40,000 bases of DNA from Symbiodinium natans (Eukaryota > Sar > Dinophyceae > Suessiales > Symbiodiniaceae): NCBI GenBank assembly GCA_905221605.1, contig CAJNDS010002359.1, positions 315,001 to 355,000 of the forward strand. Reading direction: 5' to 3'. Numbering within the stretch: position 1 is the first letter of the stretch; every line of letters starts with the position of its first letter. The notes below the pieces were generated by a model, which was not told the origin of the DNA, did no database searches, and saw only the letters and a program-made list of their open reading frames with translations. Position numbers and translations under genes: made by a program. Of this stretch, positions 30,480 to 40,000 are shown piece by piece.

Positions 30480-31270
30480 CCACACGACAGGCAGCGAGGC
30501 TGCTTGACGAAACAGTATTGCCGGCAGAGAACCAAACATGTTGGCGTGGTTGTGAGCGGCAAGGAGCGCATAAGTACGCAGGCAATGCAAAGTCCAAGTC
30601 CGAAACTTGTACCTCAGCCGAATGGCGTAGACAAGAATTCCTTGAGTGGAAGCCCGAAGCCGCCCGAAGCCCGTCATCATCAGCTCTTACCTGCGCCCTG
30701 CGGGACAGACTCATGCGGCTCATCACTCCATAATTATTCCGTCCCTTTAAGACTTTGAAGTCGCCCTTAACTCTAAACCAATTTCTGGAAGGCCAAATCG
30801 ACATATGAGTTCGCTGCACATCCTTCTCAGCAGGAAATCCAGCTAGAGTCCCAGAGATCTTAGCCGCAGCCATATGCGCAGACATTTGAGTTTGGCCCTA
30901 AGGGAGATACATGTTCCCTTAATATGACACCTTACCTTGTTTCAAGGATTCTGAAATACGGGTTGTATAGCAACTTTATAAGGCCTCCATTATGCTGGGA
31001 TAAAATCAAAAGAGTGGAGAGACAATGTGAGCCCAGATCAAAGCGATGACTTGTTTGACTGTTTCGCATTTCGCATGCACGTCCAAAAACAACAGCAATT
31101 TGCATTTCGCGAACCAGACGCCAAAAAGCGGCGACAGTTTCGCATCTCACGAACCCAGAAATCCGAAAGCGAGGGCAGTCAAGGATGGCGAGCGCGGCCG
31201 CGATCGCGCCTAGGCGAGAGCGTGCTCTCCCATGGGCGGGCCAATCGATGTAGCCCCTCCTGCTCTCCTG
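30480..31270. other. No convincing gene; short imperfect repeats at 31060-31165
   Basis: Three imperfect copies of TTTCGCATTTCGC(G)AACC-like sequence begin near 31062, 31098 and 31138. The frame through them (31027-31275) repeats FRISRT-like segments. No exon was recognised elsewhere. Confidence 0.45.
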
Positions 31271-31640
31271 CTTAGCACGCTAGAGCTCCTTAAAGTTGAC
31301 CCGCTGTTTGTGGAAGAAGCAGGTGCCCATACTGAGCGCCCATGTGGCTACCCTCAGCCCTAAGAATGGATTGAACACGCAATGCGCAAGAAGCCCAACC
31401 GATCACACCAAGAGCCTGTAAGAAAGGGCACACGTTGTCTTTGCACGGAGAGAGGCTGAGCTTCTGGCACCTTTGAGGCCTTCGAGCGCAGGAGTGCCTC
31501 TCAATGCCTCTGCGCTATGATTCACAAGCCACCGCGTAGGACCTGTGGGAGCTTCAGTTCGCACCAGGCAAGCGGCAGAGGCGAGAGGGCTCCACGAGTT
31601 TCGTGCGCTGATATGGGCATTCGCTCGTTGTTATAGTGTG
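31270..31640 (+). CDS. Exon islands of an unidentified gene
   Basis: Islands with matching splice signals: TLELLKVDPLFVEEA after CTTAG and before a GT donor (31275-31320); AHVVFARREAELLAPLRPSS after an AG|G acceptor (about 31429-31488); and either DLWELQFAPGKRQRREGSTS or RQAAEARGLHEFRALIWAF, two competing frames, at about 31540-31620. No family was recognised. Confidence 0.35.
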
Positions 31641-32354
31641 CTAAAGTTTGCTTAGCGTGTGTTTGTTGTTGGCATTCTTCTGGGGTTCATGTGGGTGCGA
31701 ACACCACCAGCATCTACTTGCAAGCATGACATTCAGCAACAGCACGAGGGGACATAGCTCCGGCACGCCTGTCACCCATTGCAGCTACAAGTGCGCAGCC
31801 TGCACATTCAGGATCTTTTTTGGATTCTTTCCAAACGCCCTTACCCTTTTCTCCTTGCTTGGCGAATGTCCGTGAGCACTGTAGTGAGTAAGTGGCATGC
31901 TCGGACACGAAAATAATCACCCTCTCCTGGAGTCCGCAGCTTTCCGGACAATCTCCCGAAATGATGACATGCAAACGATGCAGCATGCAGCTTGAATTCT
32001 CAGGCTAGTCGAGCTAGTCCGAACCCCTGCAGTGCTTGTCGCAGGTGGTCTTTGAAAACACGCCCAAGGACTGATGGCTACATGACAATAGCATGACTTG
32101 GCACTGATGTGCCCTTGTGATGAACGTTTGCAAGGACAGCCAAGTGTGGGACATGTCAGCGAGTGCTTGCACCTTACGAGCTTCAAGCATCGCGGAGCAC
32201 AGACATTGCTTGCAGATTGGCCTCCCCTGGCACAAAGTCGACTAAACAGCACGCCTTTCGGGAGGTGCATGATGCGTAGTGAGCCAGTCGGTTCATTGAA
32301 GACCTTCAAGCTGCTGTGTGAAATTCGGCTTGGTGAAACTGGAGGGGGCTCCCG

Positions 32355-33071
32355 ATGTATCCTAGGTTTCTCCTTGTCTTTCAGAATCTCAAAACGGGCT
32401 CGAGCATGTTTTACGTTGGCAACCCGCCCCATTTGAAGAACAGATTTTGGGCAAACCAACCAAAACTCATTCCAAACTCTCTAAGCCAAGCCCGACCACG
32501 CCTCAAAACCGAATTCGACCCCACTAGAGAAGGTCCAAAGAAGGCAAACCCCCCAAAACCTAAAGAAGGTCAACTTAAACAACCCCCCCCCGACTCCCAC
32601 CCAAACCCAATCTGCCGTTCAAACAAGGTCAAGCCCCATCAAGCCCACCCCAAACCTACCTCAGCCCCGTTCAACGATGGTCAAGGTCTTGGAGATGGGA
32701 GTCGGGGAACCCGCCAAGGCCTTCTCCAGCCCTTCAGCCAACACGCAATTTGGCGCGCCATCCAGCCCTGCTGCCCTTCGGCCCGACACATTTCCGCCGA
32801 GCAGTCCTTCATACTTGAAGAGAATGGCATGAAAACGAAAAGAACGGCAAGCAAACTGAAAGCAAACAAGCGGATCACACGAGCCCGTTTTTCACTCAGC
32901 GCATGCCGTTGTGGCCTCAACTATTCTCAAACCACGATGGCAAGCAAAGACACCACGAAGTACTTTGAGCATCGAGGCAAAGACGACCAAGTCCCACACG
33001 AGCTTGTCGGAATCTATTGTCTGCATGCCGTAGTCCATAGGTATTGCATGTACATTGAAATTTACATGTAA
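32355..33071 (+). CDS. Unidentified 238-codon open frame in A/C-rich DNA
   Basis: The frame is rich in Pro, Lys and Asn in the middle (32450-32690), where the plus strand is very poor in T and G, so the absence of stops is partly compositional. The last third (for example KDTTKYFEHRGKDDQVPHEL) is more protein-like. No domain or splice support was seen. Confidence 0.25.
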   Translation: MYPRFLLVFQNLKTGSSMFYVGNPPHLKNRFWANQPKLIPNSLSQARPRLKTEFDPTREGPKKANPPKPKEGQLKQPPPDSHPNPICRSNKVKPHQAHPKPTSAPFNDGQGLGDGSRGTRQGLLQPFSQHAIWRAIQPCCPSARHISAEQSFILEENGMKTKRTASKLKANKRITRARFSLSACRCGLNYSQTTMASKDTTKYFEHRGKDDQVPHELVGIYCLHAVVHRYCMYIEIYM

Positions 33072-33599
33072 CTCCCTTTAGTTTGCCAGAGTTTGGCGGA
33101 GACTGGGCACATCTGGGCACCCCGCTTGGCTGAATCGCGTACACTGGTTCCGTCATGCGCCCAAACTTCTCCCGAGCTGGACATGTTGGCGCGAGACGTA
33201 GGCAACGTAGGCAACCTGAGCACATGCACTGTTTGGATCTGTTTGGGGAACTGAGTCATTGTCATCAGTTCATCAACTGCATGCCTTGGTAAGGTTCGCG
33301 GCATCAAGGGTGGTGTGTCGGAGAAAGTCAGCGTGTCCTCCTGGCAAGCGTTGTCGTAGTGGTGTCATGCATTGTCACTCTCGCTCGGCCGGTGAAGTCG
33401 CGTGACTCCGTGGCTTTCTTGACTCTTGGCATTGATTGGCGTTGCTGGATTGATTCTGTGCAGGTTTCAGCGCTGACAGGACTCGTTCAGATATTCAAGC
33501 CCCATTGCATGTCTGACCGCATTCTGCTCTAAGAGAGGAATCTGCGAAAGCTAGCTTTGCCAGCCCTTGCCTCACGCATTTGATCAGACATGCTGCTTG

Positions 33600-34035
33600 T
33601 ACATACGTGCCCTCCCTTGAATGTGAGAGTTCGATAGGTCAAGTGACGGAAGCGCAGATGGAAACATGGTTAATCCACATGGGTCGCTTACTGTGCGCTC
33701 CGTCGACTATGGCATGCATGCAAATCGCGAATGGACTAGCTACAGCTCAAGCCTGTAGCTGCTGTTGCTTTAATATCGGAAGACAAAGGCGGCAGCATGG
33801 GCGCGAGTGGCAGATGCAGATTTCTGGTTGTGCTAAATTGTTGTCTCTGCGGCAGCTGGCTTCCATCACAAGCTTTAGAGTCGGCTTAGAAGAGCCCACG
33901 CATGAGTCCAAACCGCAGCTAGAAGAAAGATCAAGAAAGTCAACCAGAAGCTACAAGTAGCTCAATGCCATGAAGCCGGACAAGCTGCCTTCATGCTGGG
34001 TGTCGCTTTGAATGGTTGTTTCTCTCACGCTGTCG
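33600..34035 (+). CDS. Candidate exons of an unidentified gene, ending in a clear GTGAGG donor
   Basis: An exon at about 33919-34035 reads KIKKVNQKLQVAQCHEAGQA, then AFMLGVALNGCFSHAV before GTGAGG. A TGA upstream in the same frame means that it must start with a splice acceptor. A weaker island, VTEAQMETWLIHMGRLLCAP, lies at about 33642-33702. Helical composition, no family recognised. Confidence 0.4.
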
Positions 34036-34187
34036 GTGAGGCAGCAGTTCTGTCGACAGGATTGTTCAGGTCTCAATGGAACGGACCAATTTTTTCCTTG
34101 AGGTGCCCGCGCCGCCCGCGCCACCTGCATCTGTGCCTTGCGACCTACCTGGGTTGCCTCGCGACAGCGCAGGCATGGCAGCAGGAG

Positions 34188-34245
34188 ACGGGCTGAGACG
34201 GCTGAGACGGGCTGAGACGGGCTGAGACGGGCTTGAGACAGGTGG
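34188..34245. repeat. GGCTGAGAC(G) tandem repeat
   Basis: A 10-nt unit, GGGCTGAGAC, repeats about five times with minor variants. Confidence 0.9.
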
Positions 34246-34511
34246 CTCTGCTCTGGTAGATTCTGGCAGCATGTGGTCGAAGCACCAGGAGAGCTCACTG
34301 CCCGGTCTCGCCCCGTGGTATTGTCCACCCATAGGTCCTGATCTCAGTGCTGCATTGCGGCAGTGTTCAGCGACCGCCGACCGCCGCCCAAGCACGCCCG
34401 GGCACGCTCTATTTTTTTCGAGTCCGTTTCCTTCCACTGTTCCTTCCGACCCCATGGTCATACCCGGCCATACGGCCCCATGTTTTGCACGGTCGCTGAT
34501 ACGTGTCGCAG

Positions 34512-34645
34512 CGAAAGAGGTTTCACAGAATGCGAAAGAAGCCACCGCAGCCGCAGAGCTCGCTCGTGGCAGCGATGGGCTGCGTGAGTCACTGTTATCT
34601 GCCCAAGATTCTCTGATCCAGAGCACAGAGCACGAATGCACGTGA
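34512..34645 (+). CDS. Candidate exon, helical, unidentified
   Basis: Following GTCGCAG the frame reads AKEVSQNAKEATAAAELARG, then SDGLRESLLSAQDSLIQSTE to a TGA at 34645, which may be intronic. The Ala/Glu/Lys/Gln-rich sequence is typical of a coiled coil. Confidence 0.45.
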
Positions 34646-35156
34646 CACGGCATGTGCGTCAAGATATAAGCGGTGCCCATAATAACTGTGGCTGGTCCTG
34701 GCTTCAGGCTTCGAAGAAGGCGCTTGTGTGCGGAAGCACCGCTTCGGCCAGGCTCCATTGCACCCCCCGCGAAGGGTTGCACAGGCTTCTTGAATGTGCA
34801 TTGGCATCTTGTCAGTCCAAGCTTCAAGTATGAGCAACTTCAGGTACATGGAAAGCTCGATCGTGCCTCTTTCGGTGAAGGTGTGCTGCTAGCGCATGCG
34901 GGGTTTCAAGCCTTTTCGCTAGACACGAGGTTGTGCTGGCAGTGGTGCAGGAGCCAGTCGGAGAGCCCCTCCGCCTTGTTCTTGTAAACGTTGATATGGT
35001 ATGATACGGTGTAGCGGCACTGTACATGACAATGCTCAGCATGGTTTGGCAGCCAGTTTGGCATGGCACACAGTGGCTTGTATCAGGAGAAGTTACTGTT
35101 GCATGTGATTTCCACAGGCTCCATGACATGAGTTGCCTCATGCTTTGTCTCCTTGC

Positions 35157-35250
35157 CAGGCACGTTTCTGGATTGGCTCAAATATTGCTCTCAAAAATCG
35201 AGGCCATCAGGCTGCAAGCTGAGTTGTGCGAGGTGTGCAACTTCCTTTGA
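35157..35250 (+). CDS. Candidate exon, unidentified
   Basis: After GCCAG|GCACG the frame reads SGLAQILLSKIEAIRLQAEL, then CEVCNFL and a TGA that may be intronic. Probably part of the same helical protein as the neighbouring islands. Confidence 0.35.
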
Positions 35251-35530
35251 GATGGCCGGTCTGCAATCCGGTGCATGCCTTCTAGCAAAGCTGAGGCTCA
35301 TAACATGCCCGGAGCTCAGATCGGAAGAAGCCTGTGTTGTTCAAAGTGGAGTCAGCACATTGCAATGCATGCCAGACCACACTAATTAGGTCGCTTATCC
35401 CTTTTCCGGCCCTCCCCCCCTCCCTTCCTCTCCCCACTCCCAAAGGCTTCATTCGTGGTGTTGGGACAAGCTGGCAATCGGACATGTCAGCCTTTGAACG
35501 TGCAACCTACTCCACAAAAAGCTAGCCACC

Positions 35531-35605
35531 CTGCTCGGTGATTTTGCAGCGTTGCATTGGGAAGAACTTGCAAAGTGCATTTGCCCTCCTCCAATTGGTC
35601 ACGAG
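35531..35605 (+). CDS. Candidate exon, unidentified
   Basis: Reads LLGDFAALHWEELAKCICPP, then PIGHE before a GT donor (GTAGTG). The frame is open further left. The exact acceptor is undecided (an alternative is TTTTGCAG|CG inside this stretch). Confidence 0.35.
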
Positions 35606-35976
35606 GTAGTGATGTCATGCTTGTCGTTGCCATATCGCAGCCATTACCTGGTAGAAATACGCATCTGGGAGCACCCGCATTTGGGAATCACATTGGTCGT
35701 TGGGAGCATAGTGTCTGCTGTCGTATCAGTCGGCTAGGCACCGGACGATTCAGCGACTGTTACCACCAGGGAGTGGTGGATCAGGCCCCGTAGTGCGCCA
35801 TGTTTTCATATGTCTGACACATGTTTTTGTTTCACGAAAGCGAGAAGCTACCAATGACTCGAGCCACATCCCTGCGTCAGTCTCTTGGTTTCTTGCATTT
35901 GCCAGACTATGGCCGAACTGTGTTCATACATCGCTGGTCTTCAAGGTGCCCGGGCATTGTACAATTTTGCTAACAG

Positions 35977-36183
35977 CGGAACTTTCAGAGTCTGTTACAA
36001 AAAAGACTGCGCTTGCTGAACCCTCCTCCAGAAATTTCAGGTCGCTTAAGCTCACTCGGAGGTGATGACGACAATCTTTGTGAGGCACTTTGCGCAGGGG
36101 GAACAGTGAGTCATGGTGCAGTGTCGGTTCAAGGCTCTAAACTTCAAGTGAGAAACCTGACACTTCTTGAGCCGAAACCTTGA
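35977..36183 (+). CDS. Candidate exon, up to 69 codons, unidentified
   Basis: After GCTAACAG the frame reads RNFQSLLQKRLRLLNPPPEI, then SGRLSSLGGDDDNLCEALCA and GGTVSHGAVSVQGSKLQVRN to TGA. A TAA lies in frame at the acceptor, so it cannot extend left. A GTGAGT donor within it (about 36108) may be the true 3' end. No initiator ATG is needed if it is internal. No family was recognised. Confidence 0.5.
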   Translation, partial: RNFQSLLQKRLRLLNPPPEISGRLSSLGGDDDNLCEALCAGGTVSHGAVSVQGSKLQVRNLTLLEPKP

Positions 36184-36215
36184 AACTCCATGGCCCTCCA
36201 TGGCCATCTTTGCAG

Positions 36216-36277
36216 GCGCTGTTTCGACATGGAGATGGCGCAGCAATGCTGCGGGCCATTGCAGTGCCACTGCAGAA
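36216..36277 (+). CDS. Candidate 62-nt exon, unidentified
   Basis: TTTGCAG|GCG opens ALFRHGDGAAMLRAIAVPLQ, followed by a GTAAGG donor. Acceptor, donor and composition are all good. The next exon may start at 36319 (GTTGCAG|GCC). Confidence 0.5.
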
Positions 36278-37297
36278 GTAAGGAGCTTGGCCTCAGTTTA
36301 CGGGTTGCAGGCCGCTGTTAGATTGTGCGAGCAGCTTTGCTGCAGAGGTTTGTTGAAGTTGCCTTACCCAGAGCGGCACCTCCTGTCCTTGGCAACTTTG
36401 GTGCTTCACCTCGGAATGTGACGCATCATATGTCTTGTGTCTCAACATGTCTCAGTATGTCTCAGCATGTGCAGCTCTCTGTGAGTTTTCCTCGGGCCGC
36501 GAGGCTCTCGATTCAACTTTGAGTACTTCTTTGCTGAAAGAGCGAAGGCAGGATGCCTTCGCATGCCTTCGCGCTTTACGAAAAACTAGGTGCCAATTGC
36601 TGCATTGCAGATGTACACATGCTTGCACGTGGCAGTTGTTCTCTTGTTCTGAACGAAGAGCAGGACATCTAAGAGGACAAGATCTCACGGAAAATCACGA
36701 GTTCTGGGGCCATCTGGGGCCAAGCATGTCTTCCTTCCATGTTTCCATGTTGCAAGTGCGAGTGGCGAGTAAGCCATCCGTACCAAAACCCATTTGAACG
36801 GGAACCTAGCTGATCTAAGCCGAGCGAAACATTTCTCAGAATGTTTGCAGGGAATGAAGATCACCATGCCCATGCGAAACTGCCAGCACAACCTGCATCA
36901 TCAAACGACCGGCGCATTTATCCGATTTCTGGAATCCGTTCATCCGACATATGTTCGGTGAGCGTGTGTGTGCGCCCGTTCGTGTGCGCCACTCAGCCGT
37001 GAATGTCGGTACGGTGGTTCAGCCCTAGCAATCGTATAACTGTCCGGAGATGCAGTCCCAGACCTGTTTCTCCCACTGAAGACAAGGAATCTTCAGCAAA
37101 CACCTTTACAAATGCACGAACAAGTTGAGAAAGCGAGGGTGTGTTTTGTGCTGTGCAGCTCAGCCACAACTCTCACAAGCCGGCACTTAGGACAGGTTCA
37201 AGATGGTTCCTTTTCCGAGCAACATCGTCGGTTTTTCTGTTGGAGTGTGCATTTTTTTTTGACGCTCTCCCTGTCTTTCTTTTTCTTTGCTGATAAG

Positions 37298-37348
37298 GCT
37301 ACAATTTTGAGGGCTGACGTCGACCTTGATGGTCCATCAGCTGCACTG
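37298..37348 (+). CDS. Candidate 51-nt exon after a poly-pyrimidine acceptor
   Basis: A long T/C-rich stretch (37248-37290) leads to GATAAG|GCT and exactly 17 codons, ATILRADVDLDGPSAAL, then a GC donor (GCCTGT). The DVDLDG core resembles an EF-hand loop, but position 8 is Ser instead of a hydrophobic residue, so I do not call it one. Confidence 0.4.
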
Positions 37349-37490
37349 GCCTGTAGCGAGCACGAATGCACGTGCTTCCATCGTGAGTTTGTCTCTTTTG
37401 CTTCTTGTGCTTCTTGTCACCTTTTCTGAAACATCGGCACAGTCAATCTCACAGACTCTGGGTTGCGCTCAAGTCTTTGAAGATGGTTTG

Positions 37491-37493
<3 letters not shown>

Positions 37494-37531
<38 letters not shown>

Positions 37532-37592
37532 CTGTGGGTGGGAGTCACACGCTCTGCAAGCAAACAAGCAAGCAAGCAAGCAAGCAAGAGAG
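37494..37592. repeat. (GA)n and (AAGC)n microsatellites
   Basis: About 17 GA units lie at 37494-37528 and about eight CAAG/AAGC units at 37557-37590. Confidence 0.95.
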
Positions 37593-37786
37593 AGATTAGG
37601 TGCTTGCTCCGGGAAGGGTGGGAGGCACCTGATTGGCATCTCTTGTGTGTATCTCTGTCCCTCACATACCTCCCACCTTTCAAACATTTCACACCGACTC
37701 TGAACTCGGTAGACTACGCCCCTCGGGGCGGTCCCTTCGGGGGCCATGTGCTGTGGAAGATTGTGGAAGGAAGGAAGGAAGACTAG

Positions 37787-38458
37787 GTGCGCAGAGAGAA
37801 AAGAAAGATGGAAACATGTATACTTTTGTATGTATACTATTTGCACCGTGCCGTACGCGGGAGACACGTTCGCTGGGAAGTGCTTACAAAAACCTCACGT
37901 CAGATAGTCCCATGTCCGGTGCACGAAGAAGCTGTTTGTTACCGTGTGTTGCTGGGCAGACTATTTTCGCACCCGTTTCTGGGCATCGTGCTGGTCGAAT
38001 CATGGGACTGGGCTACATTACAACTGCTTCTCCACATAGTTCTCGGCAAAGTCTTTGAAGGCAGTGCTCGAACGTGGAGGTTTGCTCCAACAAGTGCGGC
38101 TCTCGTGCCCTGGCCGCCGTGCAGTAATGTGCAGTGCGCTTGCGGGGTGCTCGTATTTGTTGGCCCTTTGTGTCATGGCTGCAGGTATCCGCCTATGTTC
38201 AGCCCCGGGGGCATATGCTCCGTGGACGACCACGATGATACAACGCAGAGCATCGGCCCTGATGCCACGCAGCCCAGAATCCTGCTCAGCAACAATGCTG
38301 CATGTGGCTCTATTTCGCGTTTCAATCATCATGTTTTCGGAAACTGCCAGGTCGCAGCAGTCTTGGCGAAGCTTCGACAAGCCAAGGTCCGTCTTGGTAC
38401 TGGATGGTGGAGTGAGAGTGGGAGTGGGAGCAATAGTAGTAGAGCAAGATCGTGGTAG
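37787..38458 (+). CDS. Unidentified 223-codon open frame
   Basis: The frame is open for 672 nt. The segment RILLSNNAACGSISRFNHHV and FGNCQVAAVLAKLRQAKVRL (about 38278-38397) looks most like protein; the first half is Cys/Trp-rich and less convincing. The C-terminal Ser/Gly part is the start of the AGT-rich repeat. No family was recognised. Confidence 0.3.
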   Translation: MRREKRKMETCILLYVYYLHRAVRGRHVRWEVLTKTSRQIVPCPVHEEAVCYRVLLGRLFSHPFLGIVLVESWDWATLQLLLHIVLGKVFEGSARTWRFAPTSAALVPWPPCSNVQCACGVLVFVGPLCHGCRYPPMFSPGGICSVDDHDDTTQSIGPDATQPRILLSNNAACGSISRFNHHVFGNCQVAAVLAKLRQAKVRLGTGWWSESGSGSNSSRARSW

Positions 38459-38830
38459 GAATGAGTAGCAGGAGAAGAATGAGCAGAAGGAGTAGGAGCC
38501 CTAGGAGGAGCAAGAGGAGTAGTAGGAATAACAGGAGGAGTAGTGTGAGTAGTCAGAGTATAGAGTCGGATGAGGAGTATGAGGAGCAATCTAATATTAA
38601 CATGAGGACTTTGTCTAGTTTTTTGTTTAGCATTGTTTATCCATACTAAGACAAGTAATGCCGGCAGCATGCGCAGTATTAGGCTTGCTAGGTGTATGAG
38701 TGTTAGTAGTATTTCACGTATTAGGAGCATTGGGAGTATTTGCATGGTTTTTTCCTAACAGCATAAGTACTGTTCGGTGTATAGGGAGTACTCGACTAGT
38801 ATTCCGGCAGTACCAGCACCAGGAGTACTA
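38400..38830. repeat. Degenerate AGGAGTAG purine-rich low-complexity DNA
   Basis: Irregular AGGAG, AGTAG and GGAGT words recur and grade into the triplet array to the right. Frames on both strands are Ser/Arg or Leu/Ile repeats. Confidence 0.85.
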
Positions 38831-38947
38831 ATCGCATGGTCGATTCCTCTGGTTTCTTCGTTTTTCTTGCTGTCGGTCTGCATTCGGGGGCAAGAAACGC
38901 ATGTTGCGCGACGTGTACCTTCCAACGCAACGCAGCGTGTATTGACG

Positions 38948-40000
<1,053 letters not shown>

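Noticed and set aside
29640-30758. 372-codon plus-strand frame and 216-codon minus-strand frame
   Set aside because: They run through the GC-rich degenerate array and the poly-G tract (poly-Gly or poly-Pro); compositional artefacts.
37298-37348. EF-hand calcium-binding loop (DVDLDG)
   Set aside because: Only the first six positions fit; position 8 is Ser and the loop is cut by a donor before position 12.

Overview
The window looks like nuclear DNA of a dinoflagellate, most like the Symbiodiniaceae. Three observations support this. First, one protein kinase can be read across at least 17 micro-exons of 22-82 nt. Its introns start with GT, GC or GA, and every acceptor is AG|G. Relaxed GC/GA donors with AG|G acceptors are an established dinoflagellate trait. 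Second, every gene I can orient with confidence lies on the + strand, as in the unidirectional gene arrays of these genomes. Third, genes are sparse and separated by long low-complexity tracts. No bacterial, organellar or phage signature was seen, and no tRNA, rRNA or spliced-leader copy was recognised.

Layout. 1-1775: unresolved, with a weak kinase-like exon on the minus strand. 1777-3750: purine-rich DNA, then a large AAAG/AAATAAAG satellite containing a 405-bp duplication. 3756-6373: a GC-rich orphan frame, several simple repeats and unresolved sequence that may hold 5' exons of the kinase. 6374-12057: AGC-family protein kinase, catalytic domain complete after splicing, with DMG in place of DFG. 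12058-13522: nothing firm. 13523-19329: exons of one or more unidentified helical proteins; several junctions agree in phase, and a clean terminal exon ends at 19329. 19592-20820: a long uninterrupted exon for a MYND zinc-finger protein whose zinc-ligand pairs appear to be split by a small insertion. 20930-22142: further + strand exons, either of the MYND gene or of the next gene, ending at 22142. 22143-31270: mostly non-coding or unresolved, with simple repeats, a poly-G tract and a few orphan frames. 31270-31640 and 33600-36420: exon islands of unidentified + strand genes. 36800-38460: weak exon islands. 38460-40000: purine-rich DNA passing into a GTA/AGT array that runs off the window.

Functional reading. 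Only two products can be named by family: the AGC kinase and the MYND protein. Nothing shows that they act together; adjacency in dinoflagellate arrays is weak evidence of shared function. Exon coordinates were worked out by hand from reading frame, splice phase and family alignment. They need transcript data, particularly outside the kinase.
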